From: Clostridia bacterium
GTDB lineage: Bacteria > Bacillota > Clostridia > Christensenellales > Borkfalkiaceae
Direction: 5' to 3'
Assembly (NCBI GenBank): GCA_017397305.1
Contig: JAFQJB010000013.1
Coordinates: 1-49,852, forward strand
DNA: 49,852 nt
Both the position numbers and the translations under genes were made by a program. Positions 34,901 to 42,184 of the stretch are shown here, one piece after another (the first letter of the stretch is position 1; the number at the start of each line of letters is the position of its first letter). The notes under the pieces were generated by a model. It saw nothing but the letters and a program-made list of their open reading frames with translations, ran no database searches and was not told the DNA's origin.

Positions 34901-35108
34901 TAAAGAGGCTGGCTTTGAAGTTGTTGATAGAATCACAATCAACTACACCACCGAAGACGCAGGACTTAAAAAGGCGTTTGAAAGTGGCAGTGAACTTAAA
35001 AACGTCGTGCTTGCCGACAGCGTAACCGAGGGCAGTGCGGACGGCTTTACTAAAGAATTAGACGTTAACGGTGCAGTTTGCGTCGTTACGGTTAACAAGG
35101 TAAAATAA
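31980..35108 (+). CDS. ileS: Isoleucyl-tRNA synthetase, type 2 (IleRS2)
   Basis: The 1042-aa class I enzyme that charges tRNA-Ile with isoleucine. The HIGH motif is KPHIGHI (in FYDGPPTANGKPHIGHI) and the KMSKS motif is KMSKHKG. The CP1 editing domain occupies about 200-400, with GWDTHGLPVE before it. Wording such as YDGPPTANGKPHIGHILTR and KAGWDTHGLPVELEVEK marks the type 2 class (archaeal/eukaryote-like). Biochemically, that class is usually insensitive to mupirocin. The C-terminal zinc finger of type 1 is absent. The stop overlaps the start of the next gene (TAATG). Confidence 0.95.
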   Translation: MYKKVDTTLNFLDREKEVLQFWKENKIFEQNVSANEGNREFTFYDGPPTANGKPHIGHILTRVIKDIIPRYHVMKGDHCLRKAGWDTHGLPVELEVEKLLGIDGKQEIEKYGIEPFIKKCKESVWKYKSEWEKMSDRVGYWADMEDPYVTYDDNYIESVWWAIKTIAEKGLLYKGHKIVPYCPRCGTALSSHEVAQGYKDVKDVSVFVRFKMKNRENAYFLAWTTTPWTLPSNVALCVNPKEDYAEIVAEDGATYVLAEALVPTLFENYQTISVKKGIEYEGQEYIPLFDYALGSFKEKAYYIVCDGYVTLTDGSGIVHIAPAFGEDDANVGRKYNLPFVKLVDDRGNMAESTGILAGKFVKDADKIIIKMLKENGLLFKELPFEHSYPFCWRCDTPLLYYARSSWFIKMTAVKDRLIEANNSVNWIPETIKHGRMGNFLENVIDWGLSRERYWGTPLPVWVCEKCGKIHVIGSKKELKDLCGIEGDIELHRPYIDDCTFDCECGGKFIREKEVIDCWFDSGSMPFAQYHYPFENKELFESHFPADFISEAIDQTRGWFYTLLAISTLLFDKAPFKNCIVLGHVNDKNGIKMSKHKGNVVDPWTILDKQGADAVRWYFYTGSAPWLPSRFYEEAVSEAQRKFMGTLWNTYAFFVLYAEIDKYNPANYNLKDCKLTLMDKWVLSKLNTLVKTVDEGLKNYNIFDSARALQSFTDDLSNWYVRRGRERYWGHEMDDDKIAAYTTLYTVLVTMAKLSAPFTPFMAESIYQNLVPAFYQDAPKSVHLCSFPEVDESAIDKTLEDGMQNVLDIVVLGRACRNTANIKNRQPLSKIFVCSERRTELTEGLLEIAKDELNVKEVEHLRDATKFVTYKIKPQLKTLGPKYGALLGKVRKFLETCDANAVVTTVKSGEIYKTEFEGATFEFALDDLLISTESAEGFIASSDMGITVVMDTTVTEELKAEGIERELISKIQTMRKEAGFEVVDRITINYTTEDAGLKKAFESGSELKNVVLADSVTEGSADGFTKELDVNGAVCVVTVNKVK

Positions 35109-35974
35109 TGAGAAGTGCTGAATGGAAAGACTATTCGGTCATTTCCACTGGTAACGGCTATAAACTAGAACGTTGGAAGGACGTTATTTTGCTCCGTCCC
35201 GACCCCCAAGTTATTTGGAAAAGCCAAACGGATATGGATGGGTATAAGGGACTATCGGCAAAATACGTTCGTAGCGAAACTGGTGGCGGTAGATGGCTTA
35301 TAAAGGGAAAAATGCCACAAGAGTGGACGGTGTCGTATAAGGATTTAAAGTTCAAAATCAAACCTATGGGCTTTAAGCATACCGGACTTTTTCCTGAGCA
35401 AGCAGTAAACTGGGATTTGATGACCGAACTCATTAAAAACGCAGGTCGCGAAATCAACGTGCTAAACTTGTTTGCATACACGGGCGGGGCCACCGTAGCG
35501 TGCGCTAAAGCGGGCGCAAACGTGTGTCACGTGGACGCTGCAAAAGGTATGGTTGAGCGCGCTGGTGAAAACGTTCGACTCAGCGGAGTCGGTGACGGCA
35601 AGGTTAGATATATTATCGACGACTGCAAGAAGTTTGTGGAAAGGGAAATTCGCAGAGGTAGAAGATACGACGCGATAATTATGGACCCGCCAAGTTATGG
35701 TAGGGGGCCCAACGGCGAAATGTGGAAATTGGAGGCCGAACTTTATCCCTTTGTAGAGCTTTGTGAAAAGGTTTTGTCGGATAACCCTTTATTTGTTTTG
35801 ATAAACAGTTACACCACGGGGCTTCAACCCCAAGTTCTTAAAAACATTTTGGAATTGACCGTTGGGAAGGGTAGAAACGGCAAGGTTGAGGCTTATGAAG
35901 TAGGACTTAAAACCGAGCAAGAAGGCGTTATTCTCCCTTGTGGAAACAGCGGAATTTGGATAAATGGTAAATAG
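35108..35974 (+). CDS. Class I SAM-dependent methyltransferase, RlmI/RlmK-like
   Basis: A 288-aa Rossmann-fold methyltransferase of the group containing the 23S rRNA cytosine-C5 methyltransferase RlmI and the RlmK half of RlmL. AdoMet motif I is VLNLFAYTGGATVACAKAG (about 119-137) and motif II begins VCHVDAAKGMVERA. The catalytic-region motif is IIMDPPSYGRGPNG (about 193-206). The N-terminus lacks an obvious PUA domain, unlike RlmI. Base modification of rRNA is the likely role; the target is not deducible. It overlaps the ileS stop by one base and precedes an RluA gene, so this is an RNA-maturation operon. Confidence 0.82.
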   Translation: MRSAEWKDYSVISTGNGYKLERWKDVILLRPDPQVIWKSQTDMDGYKGLSAKYVRSETGGGRWLIKGKMPQEWTVSYKDLKFKIKPMGFKHTGLFPEQAVNWDLMTELIKNAGREINVLNLFAYTGGATVACAKAGANVCHVDAAKGMVERAGENVRLSGVGDGKVRYIIDDCKKFVEREIRRGRRYDAIIMDPPSYGRGPNGEMWKLEAELYPFVELCEKVLSDNPLFVLINSYTTGLQPQVLKNILELTVGKGRNGKVEAYEVGLKTEQEGVILPCGNSGIWINGK

Positions 35975-35975
35975 T

Positions 35976-36686
35976 ATGGAAGATTTGATAATTTTACATG
36001 AAGACAACCACATAATTGTTGTATTAAAGCCACAAAACGTTCCCTCGTGTGAGGACGAAAGTAAGGACTTAGATATGCTGACCATAATCAAGGAGTATAT
36101 AAAGGTAACTTACAACAAAACTGGCAACGTTTACCTTGGGCTTGTGCACCGTCTTGACCGCCCGACAGGCGGGGTAATGGTATTTGCAAAAAGCTCTAAA
36201 GCGGCTTCTAGGCTCTCAGAACAACTCCGTGACGGCGATTTCGAAAAGAGATACTTTGCAGTGCTAGTCGGTACACCTAAGGAAGAAAAGGCAACGCTTA
36301 CGCATTACATGAAAAAGAATGCGGTAAACAATATGGTATACGTTTGCCCACCCTCAGTTCAAGGCGCAAAGTTTGCCGAACTTGAATACAACGTTTTAGA
36401 GAGTGTGAACGACTTATCTCTCGTGGACGTAAGGTTGCATACGGGTAGAAGTCACCAAATTCGCGTACAGATGAACGCAATCGGCACTCCAGTGTATGGC
36501 GACATGCGATACGGCGGTGAAAAGGCAAAGAAGGGTTATTTAGCACTTTGGGCATATTACCTATCGTTTACCCACCCCGTAAGTAAAGAAAGAATGGTCT
36601 TTCGTGTTCAACCGCCAAAGGATAACACGCCTTGGAATCAGTTTGATACCGAAAGGTCGATAAAAATTATTAAACCTAGCATTTAA
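35976..36686 (+). CDS. RluA-family pseudouridine synthase (no S4 domain)
   Basis: A 236-aa enzyme that isomerises uridine to pseudouridine in rRNA or tRNA. The catalytic aspartate is in HRLDRPTGGVMVFAK, and RLHTGRSHQIRVQ and GDMRYGG are the other family motifs. It starts directly with the catalytic domain (LIILHEDNHIIVVLKP), with no N-terminal S4 domain. The start is set at ATG 35976, one base after the preceding stop; an ATG at 35964 would add four residues and overlap. A bidirectional terminator follows. Confidence 0.88.
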   Translation: MEDLIILHEDNHIIVVLKPQNVPSCEDESKDLDMLTIIKEYIKVTYNKTGNVYLGLVHRLDRPTGGVMVFAKSSKAASRLSEQLRDGDFEKRYFAVLVGTPKEEKATLTHYMKKNAVNNMVYVCPPSVQGAKFAELEYNVLESVNDLSLVDVRLHTGRSHQIRVQMNAIGTPVYGDMRYGGEKAKKGYLALWAYYLSFTHPVSKERMVFRVQPPKDNTPWNQFDTERSIKIIKPSI

Positions 36687-36697
36687 CAACTTTAATA

Positions 36698-36727
36698 AAA
36701 AAGCGACGGAGATTCCGTCGCTTTTTG
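36698..36727. terminator. Bidirectional terminator between the RluA gene and the MntP-like gene
   Basis: AAAAAGCGACGGA (36698-36710) / TCCGTCGCTTTTT (36714-36726), loop GAT: a perfect 13-bp stem with a T run for either direction. Confidence 0.93.
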
Positions 36728-36742
36728 GCTTATAAAAAGCCT

Positions 36743-37273
36743 TTATATAAATAAACCGAGCAACTTGTAAACGCCCAAAGCAATTAAAATTAAAGGCGAA
36801 ACAAACTCGATTTTTGCTATTTTTTTAACAAGTTTGGTTTGGGATAGCAAAATTCCAAGGCTAATCATAAGAGTGTGCATGGCGGTGATTATCACGGGCA
36901 CGTAAAATGCGTTTTGCCCCATAAGTGATAGCGAAAGGTTAGCAAACGCGCCGTCAAATCCCACCGCAAAACCGGTCAACACCGATTGCTTAAATACGTT
37001 TGAAGACATATTGTCGTGCTCGGGCGATTTTTTAAATAGATTAAAAAGTCCAACGGCAATCAAAATTATTCCGCCTATCGAGGCGGTTTTTTGGTTTACC
37101 TTACCGCTAAAGAAGACGGTTAGATAGTTTGTTAAAAGACAAAGCAAAAACACCACCGAAGTGATGCCGATAACAATGGGTAGTTTTTTCTTTACCTTCA
37201 TGGCGAGCGAGAATCCGCAAATAAAAGAATCTAAGCTAACGGTAAGTGCGGTTAAAAGCAAAAAACCCATCAT
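36743..37273 (-). CDS. MntP-like manganese efflux pump
   Basis: A 176-aa membrane protein with about six hydrophobic helices and the two-fold repeat of the MntP/YtaF family. The acidic residues in the membrane are in ALTVSLDSFICGFSL (repeat 1) and VGFDGAFANLSL (repeat 2), at the positions of the metal-binding aspartates. MntP exports manganese. The YtaF branch is linked to sporulation, and I cannot exclude that branch. The start follows AAGGGGG on the minus strand. That ribosome site is part of a predicted hairpin in the leader (37285-37336), so translation may be controlled. Confidence 0.75.
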   Translation of the reverse strand: MMGFLLLTALTVSLDSFICGFSLAMKVKKKLPIVIGITSVVFLLCLLTNYLTVFFSGKVNQKTASIGGIILIAVGLFNLFKKSPEHDNMSSNVFKQSVLTGFAVGFDGAFANLSLSLMGQNAFYVPVIITAMHTLMISLGILLSQTKLVKKIAKIEFVSPLILIALGVYKLLGLFI

Positions 37274-37284
37274 AAGTAAAAGCC

Positions 37285-37336
37285 CCCTTATCTCAATATA
37301 TTCGGTTTAACCCAGTTTGGTGTCGGGAGGTAAGGG
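37285..37336 (-). promoter_or_regulatory. Leader hairpin over the ribosome site of the MntP-like gene
   Basis: On the minus strand CCCTTACCTC (37336-37327) can pair with GAGATAAGGG (37294-37285), 9 of 10 positions. The second arm runs into the ribosome site AAGGGGG. Inside is a smaller GGTT-A-AACC palindrome. It does not show the yybP-ykoY (manganese riboswitch) core that I know. No function is assigned. Confidence 0.45.
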
Positions 37337-37407
37337 CGCAAATATAAAGTTTATCGCGAGAAAATATAATAAATATTATATATTTTAAAAAAAGGGGCAA
37401 AACTGTA

Positions 37408-37436
37408 TTGACAAAGTTTTGATTTTTGTGTAAAAT
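37408..37436 (+). promoter_or_regulatory. Sigma-A promoter of the 677-aa surface-protein gene
   Basis: TTGACA (37408-37413), 17 bases, TAAAAT (37431-37436), 42 bases before the start. Ribosome site AAGGAG at 37460-37465. Confidence 0.8.
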
Positions 37437-37477
37437 ATAGCAGTATAGTTGTAAATTACAAGGAGTATTTTGCTTAT

Positions 37478-39511
37478 ATGAGAAACGCTAAATTGCATAA
37501 AATATTTCTTACCGCATTGGTAAGTTTGTTAATTTTGGTGCTTGCTGTAGTTATGATTCCTCAAAGGTCAGCGACCGCACTTGCAGACGAGGGTGAAAAG
37601 GCAAGCGATTACTTTACCGGAATTAACGACGCCAACCTTTCTTTTGAAAATGATAATATGGTTGCAAAGATAACCGAGGACTCAATTTCTACCGAAGATG
37701 ACGAAAAGGGTGTGTTGGCTTTCAAAAACTATCTTATCGTTAATGAAATGTTGATGGAAGTTAAAGTTCCCGATAGCATAAACGCTTTGACCGTTGTGTT
37801 TGAAAGTGAAGCATATTATTCGGCTGGCAACCCCATGGTTAAAAAGTCGTTTGATAACGGCAACGTTGTGTTTGAAAAAGATGGTGATAATTACGTTTAC
37901 ACCTCTGAAGAGACCGTTGTTAACGAATTGAAGTTTGATTTTGCTACTAATCAAGCAACCTTTAACGGCAACGCAAATCATAGTGGTGATTTTGCAGCCT
38001 TTATCAACCAAGGTGTTTTGAGCTTAAACGTTAGTGTAATTGATAATTATCTCGTTGTAAACTCTATCAAGGCGAACGACCTTATGGACGGCGCAACCAA
38101 ACTTGAATACCGCAAGATTAAAGCGATTGACGATAAGTCGATAACAAAAATTAGATTTATGTTCGACGTTGACGAACAAAAGGTAAGTGCAGACGCACCC
38201 GCTCGTTTTGAAATCGTTAGCGTAAACCAAAAGGCAAGCGATATAAATTATAAGCAAACCTTCAAACTAGTTGACGGCGATTTTGAAAAGAAAGCATATC
38301 CCGTTGTAGCAGTTAGCGAAGAATTCTACAAGAAGAATGCTGAAAGCAAAACTTACAACTACACTATCGTAAAAGACTTGATGACTAAATACACTCTTGA
38401 ACTTAAGGCTTTCTCGGTTATTGGCGACGTAAAAGATAGTTCACTCTATCTTAAAAAAGACACCAATGCTGATAACGTTTGGTTGGAAAGCGGTACCGAA
38501 ACACCAACGAGTGTTCAATTTAATAAAATCGATACGTACAGCTTGATTATTGCTGGTCCTAGCGCTGACTACGATAAAATTAGCATCGAGGTAAAAGATT
38601 TCTCAAAAAATGACGTGGCTCCTTCTTACGTAAAGAAAGCAGATTATCAAGATGCATACTTTGCATTTGAAGTTGCACTCCGTAACGCATATTACGACGT
38701 TGAAAAGGGCGAACACGTCGCTCTAGGTCAAAACGTTGAAGTTCCCTCTCTTAAGGACTTGGTTTTTGATGACCTTAATACTTACGAACAATTAACCACC
38801 ATGGTTTACTATGCAAACGATAATAGTGATTTGGGTATGGCTGGCAGTTTGTCCGTTCCCGTTGACGAAGCTGGTGATTATTACTTCTTTGTTGTGGTTG
38901 CCGATAAAAACCGTAACGAAATGGATAAAGATAAAGACTTTATCAAAAATGAAGATAATCTTAATCCCCAATATGCTGATTACGTTTTCACCTTCCATAT
39001 GGTTGACGACGCACTTATTGAAGTTATTAAAGCAAAATCACAAGGTAAGGGATACGTTGGTGTTGACTATACCGCATCTGCATTTACAGTAAATGCTCAA
39101 TCTTGCAATATAACCTACAAACTTTATTATTGTTCAGACGTTAACGCAACCAAAGATAGCGACTGGGTGGAAATTCCCAAAGCATCTTCAGTTAGCGACC
39201 AAGGTAAATTGTACGACGGCTTTAGTTACGACGACGTTCAATCTATAGGGTATGATGGTTCATTGTCCTTTAAGCCCATTAAAGCAGGTGCTTATATGAT
39301 AGAATGCACCGCAACTTCTACAATCACTTCTAGGGCCGAAAGCAATTACTCTATAATTAAAGTAAGCGGTGAACCTGAAGAAGTTAAGGTTTACAGCGAT
39401 TGGTTCAAAGATAACGTTTGGACGGTTGTATTCCTCAGCGTAGGCACTCTTTGCCTTATTGGAATAGTTGCTTTGCTTTTCGTAAAGCCGAAGGATAAAG
39501 TTGAAGAATAA
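37478..39511 (+). CDS. Unrecognised 677-aa cell-surface protein, signal peptide plus C-terminal anchor
   Basis: I do not recognise the family. Seen in the sequence: a signal peptide (KIFLTALVSLLILVLAVVM, about residues 8-26) with possible cleavage after ATALA near residue 36. Then comes an acidic, beta-rich external part of about 600 residues, and one transmembrane helix (about 647-668, VWTVVFLSVGTLCLIGIVALLF) before a short charged tail KPKDKVEE. There is no LPxTG sorting signal. Segments such as VDEAGDYYFFVVVADKN and FKPIKAGAYMIECTATST look like Ig-like or cadherin-like strands, which suggests two or more such domains in the last third. It is transcribed alone from a consensus promoter and ends at a terminator, so context gives no function. 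Confidence 0.75.
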   Translation: MRNAKLHKIFLTALVSLLILVLAVVMIPQRSATALADEGEKASDYFTGINDANLSFENDNMVAKITEDSISTEDDEKGVLAFKNYLIVNEMLMEVKVPDSINALTVVFESEAYYSAGNPMVKKSFDNGNVVFEKDGDNYVYTSEETVVNELKFDFATNQATFNGNANHSGDFAAFINQGVLSLNVSVIDNYLVVNSIKANDLMDGATKLEYRKIKAIDDKSITKIRFMFDVDEQKVSADAPARFEIVSVNQKASDINYKQTFKLVDGDFEKKAYPVVAVSEEFYKKNAESKTYNYTIVKDLMTKYTLELKAFSVIGDVKDSSLYLKKDTNADNVWLESGTETPTSVQFNKIDTYSLIIAGPSADYDKISIEVKDFSKNDVAPSYVKKADYQDAYFAFEVALRNAYYDVEKGEHVALGQNVEVPSLKDLVFDDLNTYEQLTTMVYYANDNSDLGMAGSLSVPVDEAGDYYFFVVVADKNRNEMDKDKDFIKNEDNLNPQYADYVFTFHMVDDALIEVIKAKSQGKGYVGVDYTASAFTVNAQSCNITYKLYYCSDVNATKDSDWVEIPKASSVSDQGKLYDGFSYDDVQSIGYDGSLSFKPIKAGAYMIECTATSTITSRAESNYSIIKVSGEPEEVKVYSDWFKDNVWTVVFLSVGTLCLIGIVALLFVKPKDKVEE

Positions 39512-39529
39512 TATCTAAACAAAAATTTG

Positions 39530-39562
39530 CAGGACTTCGGTTTTAACCGAGGTCCTGTTTGA
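39530..39562 (+). terminator. Terminator after the surface-protein gene
   Basis: CAGGACTTCGGTT (39530-39542) pairs with AACCGAGGTCCTG (39545-39557) with one G-T pair, tail TTTGATT. It ends only 10 bases before the next start codon. Confidence 0.8.
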
Positions 39563-39569
39563 TTAAATT

Positions 39570-40394
39570 ATGAAAAGTTTTATAGTGTCTAAAACGGGCA
39601 AACTGACAAAACTTGCCCTTAATAGTATTGAAGACCTTTCATACTCTGCACTGCTTAAAGCCCTTAGAAAAAAGGACGTTAAGGTCAATGGAAAGAGGAT
39701 AAAGGAAGACTTAACCTTAAACGTCGGCGACGTTGTGGAGGTTTATTTTGTCGATAAAAAGCAAGATAAGTTTGACGTCGTTTACCTCGATGAGAACCTT
39801 ATTATCGTTTACAAAAAAAGCGGATATTTAGCGGAGTCGGTTTTTGAGAATGTAAAAGAACAATATAGTTCGGCGGGCTTTATCCATAGGCTAGATAGGA
39901 ATACAGACGGACTTATGGTCTTTTCACTCAATGAAAATAGCGAAAGGGAACTTTTAAGTGCATTCAAAAACCGCACGATAGATAAAAAATATAACGCGTG
40001 GGTGGTGGGCGTTCCCGCAAAAAAAGAAAGCGTGGAAACGGCATACCTGCTTAAAGATAAAGACGCGTCTAAAGTTCAAATTTTCGATAAAAAGGTGGAG
40101 GGTGCCGTTCAAATTAAAACGGGGTATAAGGTTTTGCGTGAAAAACCCGATAGCGCACTGTTAGAGGTGATTTTATACACTGGCAAAACCCATCAAATAA
40201 GGGCACATTTGTCGCACCTAGGGCACCCAATAATTGGTGACGGAAAGTATGGTGACTATGGATATAATAAACGTGCCAATATAACCTCGCAAATGCTTAC
40301 AGCAACCGAGCTTACCTTTCATTTTGACAAGGCAAGTGCACTGCACTATTTGGATAATAAAACCTTTTACGTGCCAGATAAGGCGGAGGACTAG
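39570..40394 (+). CDS. RluA-family pseudouridine synthase with N-terminal S4-like domain
   Basis: A 274-aa RNA pseudouridine synthase. The first 60 residues resemble an S4 RNA-binding domain (LLKALRKKDVKVNGKRI, then LNVGDVVEVYF). The catalytic domain follows with the aspartate in IHRLDRNTDGLMVFSL, then LYTGKTHQIRAHLSHLGHPIIGDGKYG. The rRNA or tRNA site is unknown. No Shine-Dalgarno is visible next to ATG 39570: a GAGG lies in the right arm of the preceding terminator hairpin. Initiation is therefore probably weak or depends on unfolding. It is followed 2 bases later by rqcH. Confidence 0.88.
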   Translation: MKSFIVSKTGKLTKLALNSIEDLSYSALLKALRKKDVKVNGKRIKEDLTLNVGDVVEVYFVDKKQDKFDVVYLDENLIIVYKKSGYLAESVFENVKEQYSSAGFIHRLDRNTDGLMVFSLNENSERELLSAFKNRTIDKKYNAWVVGVPAKKESVETAYLLKDKDASKVQIFDKKVEGAVQIKTGYKVLREKPDSALLEVILYTGKTHQIRAHLSHLGHPIIGDGKYGDYGYNKRANITSQMLTATELTFHFDKASALHYLDNKTFYVPDKAED

Positions 40395-40396
40395 AT

Positions 40397-42094
40397 ATGC
40401 CACAAGACGCTTTTACATTGCGCTACCTTTGTTTAGAACTAAATGAACTTTTCAAAGGTGGAAAGATAAATAGAATAATTCAGCCCTCTAACGACGAGGT
40501 GACCTTTACCGTGTATACGGGTGGGAAAACCAAAAAGCTTTCTCTTGACGTCAACCCTGCAAACCCTAGGATAGCGGTTGTAGAAAAGGAAAAGGAAAGC
40601 CCGTTGACCGCACCCAACTTTTGTATGTTACTTAGAAAGCACCTTTTATCTTCCACTATAACTGATATTTCGCTTATAGACTTTGATAGAATAGTACGCA
40701 TAGACTTTTTGACGTCGGACGAATTTAAAGACTCGCAAAAAAAGACGTTATACGTTGAACTTATGGGGCGGTACAGCAACGTAATACTGACTGAGAATGG
40801 GAAAATTCTCGGCGGAAATAGGGGGATAAATATGTTCGATAACGGTGTTAGACCGCTTATCGTTGGGTGCCCCTACGTGTTTCCGCCCGCAAACGAAAAG
40901 AAAATTCCTAAAGATACCGAACTAATCGATATATTCGATAAAGCCGATAGGGAAAAACTTGCCGAGTGCATTACCGCAAACGTTCAAGGAATCGCGCTAT
41001 CTACTGCAAAAGAAATAGTTCAAAAGTATAATGGGGGGAAAAGAGAAGGCTTTGGAAAAGACTTTTTTACCCACCTAAACGATTGTATATATAATTCCCC
41101 CGCAAATCCTTGTGTGGTGATTGAAGAGGGTGTGGTAAAAGACGTTATGGTGTACCCTTACAAAGCGCTAGGCGGACGTGTGATGGAATTTTCCACACTT
41201 TACGAGGCGGAGGAATTTTACTTTACCGAACGTGAAAAGATAAAGAAATTTGCTAATAAAAAAGACCGATTGACGTCGGTGACAGCCAGTGCTATAAAGA
41301 AGGTTAAAAAGCGTATAACCGCAATATCTTCAAAGCAAAAAGATGCAGAAGGTGCGGAAGAGAACAAAATCAAGGGCGAACTGATTTTGTCCAACGTTTA
41401 TAGGATAAAGCAAGGCGATAAAGAGTGCGAACTTGAAAATTATTACGACGGCACTAAAATTAAAATAACACTCGACCAAAGGTTGTCACCCGCAAAGAAT
41501 GCAGAGGTCTTTTACAAAAAGTACGCCAAGCAAAAAAGAACGCAAACGGCACTACTTCCGCAAAGGGAACAAGCCGAGGGCGAACTATCTTACTTAACTA
41601 GCGTCATGGACGAGATTGAACTTGCCGAAACCATTGAGGAACTAGATATGGTTCACCAAGAATTGTTGTCGGCGGGGCTGATTGTAGATAAACAAGTCCA
41701 AACACGAAAGAAAAAGGTTGAAGAAAACTTGTTTAGGGTTTATTCAGTCTACGGCTTTACCGTAAAAGCTGGAAGAAATAATGCCGAAAACGATAAGGTT
41801 ACCTTTAGTGCAAAGGGCGAGGACGTTTGGGTTCACGCAAAAGACTATCATTCCTCTCACGTTGTAATAGAGGCAAACGGCAAAGAAATCCCTGAAAACG
41901 TAATAGCGGTTGCAGGCGAAATTTCCGCATACTACTCTAAGGGTAGAGAGGGCGGAAAGGTTGAGATTGTTTACACCTTAAAGAAGCACGTAAAAAAACC
42001 GCCCAAAACAAAACCGGGATTTTGCACGTACAACAATTTCAAATCAATGGTCGTTGAGCCTAAAAAACACGTAGAATTTTTAAAATGCCAATAA
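40397..42094 (+). CDS. rqcH: Ribosome quality control protein RqcH (NFACT/FbpA family)
   Basis: A 565-aa protein of the NEMF/Rqc2/FbpA family. In B. subtilis, RqcH binds split 50S subunits that still carry a nascent chain and recruits tRNA-Ala to add a C-terminal alanine tail for degradation. The NFACT-N domain is at the front, and the functionally required Asp97-Arg98 pair is present at exactly those positions (LIDFDRIVRI). A helical coiled-coil part covers about 270-430, and NFACT-R (GEDVWVHAKDYHSSHVVIEA) is at the C-terminus. Older annotations call it fibronectin-binding protein. The ribosome site GGAGG at 40385 is good. Together with smpB/ssrA this gives the cell two rescue routes. Confidence 0.93.
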   Translation: MPQDAFTLRYLCLELNELFKGGKINRIIQPSNDEVTFTVYTGGKTKKLSLDVNPANPRIAVVEKEKESPLTAPNFCMLLRKHLLSSTITDISLIDFDRIVRIDFLTSDEFKDSQKKTLYVELMGRYSNVILTENGKILGGNRGINMFDNGVRPLIVGCPYVFPPANEKKIPKDTELIDIFDKADREKLAECITANVQGIALSTAKEIVQKYNGGKREGFGKDFFTHLNDCIYNSPANPCVVIEEGVVKDVMVYPYKALGGRVMEFSTLYEAEEFYFTEREKIKKFANKKDRLTSVTASAIKKVKKRITAISSKQKDAEGAEENKIKGELILSNVYRIKQGDKECELENYYDGTKIKITLDQRLSPAKNAEVFYKKYAKQKRTQTALLPQREQAEGELSYLTSVMDEIELAETIEELDMVHQELLSAGLIVDKQVQTRKKKVEENLFRVYSVYGFTVKAGRNNAENDKVTFSAKGEDVWVHAKDYHSSHVVIEANGKEIPENVIAVAGEISAYYSKGREGGKVEIVYTLKKHVKKPPKTKPGFCTYNNFKSMVVEPKKHVEFLKCQ

Positions 42095-42110
42095 AAGCCG
42101 TTAAAAAACG

Positions 42111-42139
42111 TTGCCTTTTTGGTTAGGTTATGTTAGAAT
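42111..42139 (+). promoter_or_regulatory. Extended -10 promoter before tig
   Basis: TTGCCT (42111-42116), 17 bases, TGT-TAGAAT (-10 at 42134-42139 with an upstream TG). It lies 46 bases before tig; ribosome site TAGGAGA at about 42174. A weak hairpin for rqcH may overlap the -35 (about 42093-42120). Confidence 0.55.
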
Positions 42140-42184
42140 ATTAAGACAAAATATGTAATAATACTTAAAGTATAGGAGAATATT

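Noticed and set aside
37274..37477. Classical yybP-ykoY manganese riboswitch before the MntP-like gene
   Set aside because: The conserved core sequences of that class are not visible; only a generic hairpin over the ribosome site is reported.
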